This document shows, in pieces, positions 42,801-48,771 of a stretch of DNA of 48,771 nucleotides. Source of the stretch: Halorubrum tebenquichense DSM 14210 (GTDB lineage Archaea; Halobacteriota; Halobacteria; Halobacteriales; Haloferacaceae). The position numbers and the translations under genes are program-made. The notes under the pieces are model-generated. The model worked only from the letters and a program-made list of their open reading frames with translations. It was not told the DNA's origin and ran no database searches. Position 1 is the first letter of the stretch; each line of letters starts with the position of its first letter. The stretch lies in assembly GCF_000337415.1 (NCBI RefSeq), contig NZ_AOJD01000064.1, positions 1 through 48,771 of the forward strand, written 5' to 3'.

Positions 42801-44125
42801 CCGACGAGGACGTCGGGCAGGGCGGCTCGACTGACTTCAGAGTTGAGGTGGCAGAAGAATCAGCGGACTCGGACGCCCGGTGGCTCATCGACGGATTTGT
42901 CGTCAGCGACGAGCGGTACGACGCCGACCTCAACTACCAGCTCGGCAACGGCGAGGACGCGATCAACGACGACGGGATCATCGAGGGGCCGCAGATCTAC
43001 CCCGAGAGCCTCGCGCTCGAAACAGTCGAGCGCTCTGCCATCGAGCAGGTGGTCGCCGGGCGGCTCGATGTCGAGATGAACGCGACCGGCGGGGCGCAGG
43101 CACTCGCGGTCTCGAATGACGGCGGCACGACGTGGGTGAGCGCGTCCAACACCGACTCGGTGAGCGGCGCGTTCGCGGACGGCGACTCAACCCGCATCCG
43201 TGGCCGGGTGACGCTCTCGCGTCGCGATGGCGACCAGTCTACACACCCGCGGACGGGCGGCGCGTCTCAAGAGCTGTCGAGTCTCGATCTGTACGCCACG
43301 CTCGACGACACGCCGTTCGAGCAGAACGCCTCGCACACGGGGACCGTCCTCGAAGTGCTTCAGACGCTCGCCGACACGCACTACTCGATCTTCGAGCTGC
43401 GGTGGGACCCCGACGCGAACGGCGGCGACGGCGGGATCTCGATCGAGTGGACGCAACCCGGCCAGCGGGAGGCGTCGACGTCGGCGGCCGTCCTCGACTA
43501 CCAGACCGAAGTCGACAGCGAGACCATCGTCGAGGCGGCCTACGTGTACGGCCGCTCGCGACGCGTGCGCGACCAAGAGGTGACGCTTGACGTCGGTGCG
43601 TACGTCGGCGTCGGCGACGGGTACCTCCAGCCTGGGACGGAGCGCGTCGCGAGTACGTCGGACGATACTGTCTACGTGGCGGGCGAGGACTACGAGATCC
43701 GGTCGGTTGACGGGACGATCACGGCAACCGAGGGCGGCGCGATCGACGACGGCGAGACGGTGGTGATGGACTACGAGACGCGACTCGTCGGTTACTACGA
43801 GCTGCCGAGTGCGGACGGGTCGGGCGACACGATCCGGGAGACGATCGGGTCGGCGACGACCCAGAACCTCGCCAACCAGGCGGCCCAGACGCTAGTGAAA
43901 GAGCTGTCCGAGCCGCAGCGCTCGGCGACGATCACCCTCGACCGGACGGCTGACATCGGACTGGTCGGGGCGCTTGACGTCGACGCGCCGGTCGATGCGG
44001 AGATCGTCCGCGGGATCGAAGCCGACGAGCGCAAGCAGGAGGTGCGGACCGGGTCGCGGCTCTCAGGTGGCGAGGCGATCGACGACATCCGGCGGCGGGT
44101 GAAGGCGGTCGCAAAGCGGCTGTAG
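39812..44125 (+). CDS. Tail hub fused to glycine-rich and FN3-like adhesin
   Basis: The 1437-residue protein has three parts. Residues about 30-235 are glycine-rich (GGDGGDG units, a run of ten G). Residues 240-700 hold about five FN3-like repeats (DLSASGQNGYVSLDWSVAGA; DTGVDLLWNDNSNNETEYQI; DTSVGLTWNENADNEDGQLV). From about 705 on the protein resembles a tail hub/Tal (WHVEIDTPDGDTLRPTVLEG, RVEVAVPEADRWLDDD, IEWTQPGQREASTSAAVLDY). It should form the tail tip and bind the host. Poly-Gly helices are known from phage S16 adhesin; here it lies at the N-terminus. Codon use is less GC-rich in the first 700 residues, hinting at domain capture. Confidence 0.8.
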   Translation: MVEGTYGDGDTIDVSDYVEVNVLLTAQAGEDGGNGSTGNTDLEETGYGGDGGDGAVLDATLDVDGLTQIEVNAYQFSHGDGGDGGTDNDIGVYGGDGGDGGNVIYIEDGNGTGLLGAGGGGGGGGGGAAANEDITWRASAGGGGGGGAASGSRGINGETSGTGDEGENGDSGSFSGVAPGGDGGDGGDADADGVAKTVSAGDGTDGTDGGVATPSSRATENASYGTSSRSEPTAEITDATPEAAPAPSDLSASGQNGYVSLDWSVAGAENEYYVYRDDTPGVSKSSTRVGTPSSTGFNDYGTLDGKTYYYAVASVTQGTESDGVSNEASATTDLPAPSFDTVDTVTPREIAVTASPDDDNPGGSVELDFEGSQVDSSNSDGSVSHTATGLLDGEEYTFTVTRSTPDAGSKSTQTTPVTALPTPDGVTVDAIGDTGVDLLWNDNSNNETEYQIEARKDNSGSFSQAGSAPSDAETGAATGLLNGQPYGVRVVAVTDHAESASGIISVTTTVPTLAPGLDNGVLDEVRVNFPGSLNNGDRRAQIRRSGESSWDNGAAGFDETVVPHDGGGDAIFSGLLDGEEYEVRLRGETADATGAWTRSLIVTRFPGAADLNVDSVTDTSVGLTWNENADNEDGQLVVREQYNTARGDWDSERVIGNLGPNVETYTDDTAQPDTQYRYRIRAYTEYAEADSDTRTVRTPAIGFSRTRVPASGWHVEIDTPDGDTLRPTVLEGSTPKRSLNDVPRVEVAVPEADRWLDDDLQRAPMRVWKDGDRLPIERFEKPVRKPDRIVLHGRGGIKLDRDMVRDVGPVIDVDTLVREILDDEVPEYAKTVDDPNNNLRDDARFLTGNNIIGFLDAFTDIDEQFGNNLPVVVDTDGHTRLAQVAWMESAKNATDKNAFLGEAPEDSVGKYMDNETYSLQSVGDYIEWSFDPDYSVTIADLDIRVRSRSVPTEGSNPGLSFKLNGDEVNTYPVDIPGTGPDAEAGWRSFSSFDASNPDEDVGQGGSTDFRVEVAEESADSDARWLIDGFVVSDERYDADLNYQLGNGEDAINDDGIIEGPQIYPESLALETVERSAIEQVVAGRLDVEMNATGGAQALAVSNDGGTTWVSASNTDSVSGAFADGDSTRIRGRVTLSRRDGDQSTHPRTGGASQELSSLDLYATLDDTPFEQNASHTGTVLEVLQTLADTHYSIFELRWDPDANGGDGGISIEWTQPGQREASTSAAVLDYQTEVDSETIVEAAYVYGRSRRVRDQEVTLDVGAYVGVGDGYLQPGTERVASTSDDTVYVAGEDYEIRSVDGTITATEGGAIDDGETVVMDYETRLVGYYELPSADGSGDTIRETIGSATTQNLANQAAQTLVKELSEPQRSATITLDRTADIGLVGALDVDAPVDAEIVRGIEADERKQEVRTGSRLSGGEAIDDIRRRVKAVAKRL

Positions 44126-44202
44126 CTATCCGCGGACTTGGAGACCGATGACCGCCCGCCGGGCGCGCCGGGCGTGAGGACCGACGTCGCGCCCGCCTCT
44201 TC

Positions 44203-44886
44203 ATGCTCGAACACCTGATCGACACGGCCAGTCGCATCGCTCTCAGTTACCCGTGGCTCATCGCCCCGGCGCTCGCACTCCTCGCGCTGCTCGTTTCCCA
44301 CTGCCTGTGGGGTGGGTGGCCTGACCTGTGGCGAAGCCGGCGCGTGGTCCTCCCGGTCGTCGACCGTCTCGCCGACGGCGACTACGACGACCAGGTGGAC
44401 GTCGTCGACGAGCACGTCGGTGTCGACGTCGACGCCCTCGTCGCAGAGCTCCCTGAAAAGACCGGGCTGCCGCTCAGCACGCAGACGTTCGTCGGCACGA
44501 TCGACGCGCCGCCCGCGCAGGTGCGCGCGGAGTTCCGTTCGATGGAGCGCTGGTGGCCCTGCTGGCTCGCCAGCATCCAGTACGAGATACGAGACGGCGA
44601 GCGCGTCTACGAGGTCGGCTCGTACGCGTTCCGGTCGGGAGGGTTGCTCGACCCGCGGCAGGTCCACATCCGGCTCACGCCGCGCGAGGGTGGCGAGAAG
44701 ACGGCGTTTTGGAGTCACGAGGAGTTCTCTCCGTGGCGACGGCCGGTGGCGCACTACCGCGGCGAGACGTGGTCGGCGGCGCGTGGGGTGCGACATATGG
44801 CCTCTGCGTTCGCGAGCGACGACCGGTTCGAGCCGAGCAACCGGGCCGTCGACCTCGTTGATCGCGACGAGCTCACGTCGGCCTGA
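44203..44886 (+). CDS. Membrane-anchored hypothetical protein
   Basis: The 227-residue protein has an N-terminal membrane span (PWLIAPALALLALLVSHCLW) and an acidic soluble domain with ERWWPCWLASIQYEIRDGER and EEFSPWRRPVAHYRGETW. It follows the tail hub. It may be a last tail or lysis/entry gene of the virus. The family is not recognised. A 77-bp gap separates it from the hub. Confidence 0.65.
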   Translation: MLEHLIDTASRIALSYPWLIAPALALLALLVSHCLWGGWPDLWRSRRVVLPVVDRLADGDYDDQVDVVDEHVGVDVDALVAELPEKTGLPLSTQTFVGTIDAPPAQVRAEFRSMERWWPCWLASIQYEIRDGERVYEVGSYAFRSGGLLDPRQVHIRLTPREGGEKTAFWSHEEFSPWRRPVAHYRGETWSAARGVRHMASAFASDDRFEPSNRAVDLVDRDELTSA

Positions 44887-44919
44887 CGGGCCACCGCCGG
44901 GCACTATTCTGTCCGAACA

Positions 44920-44930
44920 CTCATATTCCC
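44920..44930 (+). promoter_or_regulatory. TATA-like box before HEAR-repeat gene
   Basis: CTCATATTCCC lies 20-30 bp before ATG 44950, which fits a leaderless transcript for this gene alone. Confidence 0.5.
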
Positions 44931-44949
44931 GGCTGGCCCTCTCTCAGAC

Positions 44950-45693
44950 ATGCCCTCGTACAGCGACGAGGAGATTCTTGACGAGATCCGTCGCGTCGCG
45001 AACCTCCCGGCCGCCAGCGGACGGCCGAGCAAGCGGGTGTTCGACGAGCACGCCGACCTGTCCTCCTCGACCGTCGAACGCCGCTTTGACTCGTGGAACG
45101 CCGCGATCGAACAGGCGGGCCTTGACCCCAACACCGAGACTGACAAGATCCCGCGTGCCGATCTCGTTGCCGAACTCCGCCGGCTCCGTGACGAACTCGA
45201 CCAGATCCCCACCGCTGACCAGATGGACGAACACGGCGCGTACGCGTACATCACGTACTACGAGCGGTTCGGCTCGTGGGCGGACGCGCTTGAGGAGGTC
45301 TTCGGAGAAGTCCCTGATCGGGAGTGGAAACACATCTCGGATGACGAGCTCATCGCTGACCTCCAGCAGCTCGCCGACGACGGAGAGCGTCCGACGGCAA
45401 GAGACATGCAAGAACGCGGCACTCACGCGGTCGAGACGTACATCGACCGGTTCGGATCGTGGGGAGACGCGCTTGCGGCAGCGGGCTTTGACCCATCACA
45501 GCGCGTGACGACCGAGGCGCTACTCGCCGAGTTGCGCCGGCTTCACGACGAGTATGGCGGCAGGCCAACGATGACGGTCGTCCGAGAGCACGGTACGTAC
45601 TCGTCTCAGACATATTACAACCGGTTTGCGTCGTGGGACGACGCGCTCGACGCGGCGTTCGACGAGGACGGGGCAGGAGAGACCAACGACTAA
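44950..45693 (+). CDS. Homing-endonuclease-associated repeat (HEAR) protein
   Basis: The 247-residue protein has four repeats of a helical module ending in a conserved F-x-SW-x-A-x-x-AG-type motif: RRFDSWNAAIEQAGLDP, YYERFGSWADALEEVF, YIDRFGSWGDALAAAGFDP and YYNRFASWDDALDAAF. Each repeat begins with a helix such as ISDDELIADLQQLADDGERP. These DNA-binding repeats are common in haloarchaeal viruses and homing nucleases. No nuclease domain is attached. It has its own promoter and a strong hairpin after the stop. Confidence 0.82.
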   Translation: MPSYSDEEILDEIRRVANLPAASGRPSKRVFDEHADLSSSTVERRFDSWNAAIEQAGLDPNTETDKIPRADLVAELRRLRDELDQIPTADQMDEHGAYAYITYYERFGSWADALEEVFGEVPDREWKHISDDELIADLQQLADDGERPTARDMQERGTHAVETYIDRFGSWGDALAAAGFDPSQRVTTEALLAELRRLHDEYGGRPTMTVVREHGTYSSQTYYNRFASWDDALDAAFDEDGAGETND

Positions 45694-45707
45694 CCCAGTG
45701 AAAACGT

Positions 45708-45727
45708 GGCCGCATCCCGATGCGGCC
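45708..45727 (+). terminator. Strong hairpin after HEAR gene
   Basis: GGCCGCATC pairs with GATGCGGCC around a 2-nt centre, 14 bp after the stop at 45693. Nine perfect GC-rich pairs mark the right limit of the viral block. No T-run follows directly, so it may be an RNA end-stabiliser or protein site. Confidence 0.5.
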
Positions 45728-46173
45728 GAACTCGCAGACGACGCGGCACAGCCCCTATCAAAGAACAGGTCCGCGTCGCCTGAAGGACCCTAGGCGTCCA
45801 TATATAGGTGTTTACGCACTGGGTGTAGGTGTTTCGGTCCGCCAGACACCTCTTACGCAGGGCAGACGGTGTGGCTCTTTTTATACTGAGCAACCGTGCC
45901 ACCAGTACACATCAATTTTGAAAACGGCTGCGAGACGGCCGCTGCGTGTATTGTGGCGCGTTACCACACCATCACACACCCCACAAAGCATATATAACAA
46001 CCGCCTCAATCATCGTCCGCAGACCCCTATCCAACGCGGATAATGCGACGCCGACGTGAGTAATCCCGGTCGAGTCCGGTCGCGCCCTCGATGCGATGTC
46101 GGTCGATGACGAACGGGCGACCCGAGAACGGGGCAAAGCAGGGTGTCGCGACGCAGAACACAACACAACAACA
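45728..46173 (+). promoter_or_regulatory. Long upstream region of the S-layer gene with three TATA-like boxes
   Basis: This stretch has no credible gene. TATA-like boxes lie at 45799-45807 (CATATATAG), 45877-45885 (TTTTTATAC) and 45990-45998 (CATATATAA). The last would give a leader of about 150 nt before ATG 46174. The run ACAACACAACAACAATG precedes the start and is unstructured. Multiple promoters fit very high S-layer output. Confidence 0.55.
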
Positions 46174-48771
46174 ATGACAAACGACACAAACTATCGCGGG
46201 AAGGCCAACGCGGTCTTCTTCGCGGCGATCATGGTCGTCTCCATGTTCGCGGCCGGCTTTGCGGCAGCACCTGCTGCTGCGGCAGCAACAGACGTTGCTG
46301 TTTCGGACGATAGTCCGGGCTCGGTCGATATTACGGTCACGCACGATGATGTAACGGATGGAGAAGTAGCAATAATTGTTGATGCTGGTACCTCGGATCA
46401 GTACGATTCGGGTACGGACATCTTCCTCAAGGCCACCGCGAGTGGTACTGAAACCACATTTGAGGATGTGGACATCAGTGGTCTCGACACCGGCAGCTAT
46501 GATGTTGCTGTCCAGCAGGCAGCTACTGTCGACGAGCCTTCTGATTCCGGTGACATCAGCACCACTGCCTGGGCCGATGACAAACAGGACATCGTTACAG
46601 TAGAGGCAGCCAACTTCGCTGTCTCCAACCTTGCTCCGGCGGACGCCACGGTTGATCAGGGCGACCTGATTACGATCTCGGCTGATGTCGAGAACACTGG
46701 AGACAAGGAAGCTACCCAGACGGTGACGGCTGACGTTGACAATGGAGTCGGCCAAGTCGGCTCGTCTGAGGAAACACTCGCGCCCGGCGCGAGTACGACT
46801 GTTGAGTTCGCCGATGTTGACACGTCTAGCCTAGAAGGCGACTACGCGCACTCCGTCAGCAGCGCTGACGATAGTGTGTCGGGGGCCCTCACGGCTAACG
46901 TGTTCGATGTGACTATCACCGACTTTGCGTCGTCTACCATCGTTGACCAGACGGCCGAAGTGACGGCGGAAGTCACCAACGTCGGCTCGGGGAGTCAGAG
47001 TGACATTGATACTGTCCTCTACTTCGACACTAACGAACAGGACATCTCGACGAACAGCTTCGTCTCCGGTCAGACGCGTACGCTGACGTTCGAATACACA
47101 CCGACCAGCACAGGTACGGACGTTCCGCTTGAAGTTACCACGACTAGCGAAGGTGACGCTGACTATACTGCTAGTGAACAGGTAGACGTCCAGGACGAAG
47201 GCGCGAACTTCGCTGTGACCGTTGACGCGGTCAACGCGAACGTTGATGAGGGTGATCCGGTTGAGTACGACATTACTGTTGAAAATACCGGAACCGATTC
47301 CGCCACCTCGGATGTCTCGTACACCGTTGACGAGGGCGCGTCCTCGAGTGCCGGTGACGTTGACTCGGGTACCTTCAGCGATGTCCAGCTTGACGTTGGC
47401 GACACGTTCTCGGAGACCGTTTCCGTGGACGTGAGCCCGTCGGAGTCGGACCTGCCGCAGGACTACACGCTCAACGCGGAGACTACTGTCGACGGGACGA
47501 CGAACTCCGACTCTGCGACCGTGACGGTCAACGAGGTCGGCGACTTCGTCGACACCGACTACGATGTTGAGATCGATGACGGAGACACGACCTACCAGGG
47601 TCAGCGCCTCCTCATCGCTGCGAGCGATCTCCCCAACGCAGAAACAGTTGATGACGTCGAACTTCGCCGTGTCGACGATGACAGTGAGGTTGCCGGGCTT
47701 GAGAGCCGCCCCACCGTCCTCGAAGACACGTCTGGTAATGAGTTCTTCATCATCGACACGGATGACCTCGACGCCGACCGGTACGTCCTGACGGATCGGT
47801 CGACCGGTACGGGCGTGGACTCTGAGAGTCTGTACACCTTCGAGGTCGCTGTCCAGGGCCTCACGGCGGAGTTCGACGACGACACCGTCGGTGACCAGGG
47901 CGACGACGCGCTGGTTGACTACGAGATTGAGTCCAGCATCCGCAACAACTACGCAGTTAACATCGAGGCCGACAGCCTCGACGAGGACGACTTCGAACAG
48001 ATCTTCAGCAACGCGCTGGACGTTGAGAACGACGAGGTCGACCTCGGTGACGACTACGGCGACGCAGACGCAGCCGCCTACGCACGCGGTGCTTCCGACG
48101 GTGAGTTCGCGCTCAATTCCGAAGACGGCTACATTACTGTCTTCGGCGCTGAAGCGACTCACGAGCTGAACTTCACCGACATCGACGCCGGTGACTACGA
48201 GTTCAACGTGAGCGTCGTCGACACGACGGCCGAGGACGCTGACTCCATCACCGTCGAGGAGAGCGGCGACGGCGAAGTCAACATCGAGGAAGGTAGCCTC
48301 ACCCAAGAGCAGGGTGACACCATCGAGTTCAACGTGACCGCTGACGGCACGGCCAGCTCCGGTACGGTCGTCGTCGGTGACGAGGACGACTTCGGCTACC
48401 AGACCAACGTCACCATCAACGACTTCGGTGACGATGACCAGGTCACGCTCGAATTCAACACCTACACTGCTGGCGGCTTCGGCAGTGAGGACGCGGTCTC
48501 GCTCGTCGACACCGACGACGACGACGACGAGATCGACGTTGAATACGAGTCGGATCTTGAGAACATCCTGTCGAGCGGTGACTACGACATCTCGTCGAGC
48601 GCTTCGAGCGACTTCGACCAGACGCTCGACAACTCGGACGACGTTGCGACGCTCTTCATCGAAGAGCGCACCACGGAGAGCATCCAGCTGTGGACGGCCT
48701 CCGACGACACGGCGAGCGACGTGACCGACGCTGACGACGACGAGCAGCTCGGCGAAATCACGAGCGCCGTC
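46174..48771 (+). CDS. csg: S-layer glycoprotein, 5' part (runs off window)
   Basis: The frame is open for 866 codons to the window end, with no stop. The N-terminus MTNDTNYRGKANAVFFAAIM followed by VSMFAAGFAAAPAAAAA is a Sec signal peptide like those of haloarchaeal surface-layer glycoproteins. The mature part is acidic, D/T/S-rich, with repeated Ig-like domains (NFAVSNLAPADATVDQGD; FAVTVDAVNANVDEGDPVEY) and N-glycosylation sequons such as NFT, NVS and NVT. The product forms the cell wall lattice; the C-terminal anchor is beyond the window. As the main surface protein it is a likely target for viral adhesins such as that at 39812-44125, though no link is shown. Confidence 0.88.
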   Translation, partial: MTNDTNYRGKANAVFFAAIMVVSMFAAGFAAAPAAAAATDVAVSDDSPGSVDITVTHDDVTDGEVAIIVDAGTSDQYDSGTDIFLKATASGTETTFEDVDISGLDTGSYDVAVQQAATVDEPSDSGDISTTAWADDKQDIVTVEAANFAVSNLAPADATVDQGDLITISADVENTGDKEATQTVTADVDNGVGQVGSSEETLAPGASTTVEFADVDTSSLEGDYAHSVSSADDSVSGALTANVFDVTITDFASSTIVDQTAEVTAEVTNVGSGSQSDIDTVLYFDTNEQDISTNSFVSGQTRTLTFEYTPTSTGTDVPLEVTTTSEGDADYTASEQVDVQDEGANFAVTVDAVNANVDEGDPVEYDITVENTGTDSATSDVSYTVDEGASSSAGDVDSGTFSDVQLDVGDTFSETVSVDVSPSESDLPQDYTLNAETTVDGTTNSDSATVTVNEVGDFVDTDYDVEIDDGDTTYQGQRLLIAASDLPNAETVDDVELRRVDDDSEVAGLESRPTVLEDTSGNEFFIIDTDDLDADRYVLTDRSTGTGVDSESLYTFEVAVQGLTAEFDDDTVGDQGDDALVDYEIESSIRNNYAVNIEADSLDEDDFEQIFSNALDVENDEVDLGDDYGDADAAAYARGASDGEFALNSEDGYITVFGAEATHELNFTDIDAGDYEFNVSVVDTTAEDADSITVEESGDGEVNIEEGSLTQEQGDTIEFNVTADGTASSGTVVVGDEDDFGYQTNVTINDFGDDDQVTLEFNTYTAGGFGSEDAVSLVDTDDDDDEIDVEYESDLENILSSGDYDISSSASSDFDQTLDNSDDVATLFIEERTTESIQLWTASDDTASDVTDADDDEQLGEITSAV

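Noticed and set aside
45720-46043. 107-codon plus-strand frame upstream of the S-layer gene
   Set aside because: It crosses the hairpin and all three TATA-like boxes, and its sequence does not look like a haloarchaeal protein.
46831-48306. 491-codon minus-strand frame inside the S-layer gene
   Set aside because: It is an antisense shadow; the plus strand has a signal peptide and family-like repeats over the whole range.

Overview
The window looks like a chromosomal segment of a halophilic archaeon (class Halobacteria). DNA is GC-rich, proteins are strongly acidic, many genes lack Shine-Dalgarno leaders and sit just downstream of TATA-like boxes, and the S10/spc ribosomal-protein cluster has archaeal order and archaeal-only members (eS4, eL32, eL19, Rpp29). 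The signal peptide of the S-layer gene at the right end suggests Halorubrum or a close relative; that genus call is inference.

Region 1 (1-1690) has a minus-strand tRNA-Gly(GCC), whose 3' end is partly duplicated nearby, and a Tat-exported lipoprotein of the PQQ-type sugar dehydrogenase (beta-propeller) family. Region 2 (1857-16208) is one dense, mostly overlapping plus-strand cluster: a SPOUT-type RNA methyltransferase-like gene, then uL3, uL4, uL23, uL2, uS19, uL22, uS3, uL29, RNase P component Rpp29, uS17, uL14, uL24, eS4, uL5, uS14, uS8, uL6, eL32, eL19, uL18, uS5, uL30, uL15 and secY. It encodes ribosome parts, a tRNA-processing subunit and the Sec translocon channel.

Region 3 (about 16240-45700) is a tailed provirus (HK97-fold, siphovirus-like) or provirus-derived block. 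Left module: small zinc-finger and coiled-coil proteins and an MCM replicative helicase, with palindromes and tandem repeats before the MCM gene. A tRNA-like element follows at about 21.4 kb. Packaging and head module: small and large terminase, portal, MuF-like protein, a protease/scaffold fusion, decoration protein and major capsid protein. Connector and tail module: head-tail connectors, tail terminator, major tail protein, a tail assembly chaperone with a canonical -1 slippery heptamer, tape measure, distal tail protein, and a 1437-residue hub/adhesin with a glycine-rich segment and FN3-like repeats. No integrase and no att duplication was found.

The structural module is interrupted by cargo. 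A minus-strand 41-residue zinc ribbon sits between the MuF and protease genes. A 2.8-kb low-GC island splits the chaperone and tape-measure genes; it carries a three-gene minus-strand operon, a divergent small regulator-like gene, an HNH endonuclease with several zinc modules, a structured non-coding stretch and small membrane proteins.

Region 4 (45700-48771) has a strong hairpin, a roughly 480-bp leader with three TATA-like boxes and the first 866 codons of a secreted S-layer glycoprotein gene that runs off the window. The most unusual parts are the 33.5-36.4 kb island, the tRNA-like element at 21.4 kb, the paired palindromes before MCM, the frameshift site and the adhesin-hub fusion.
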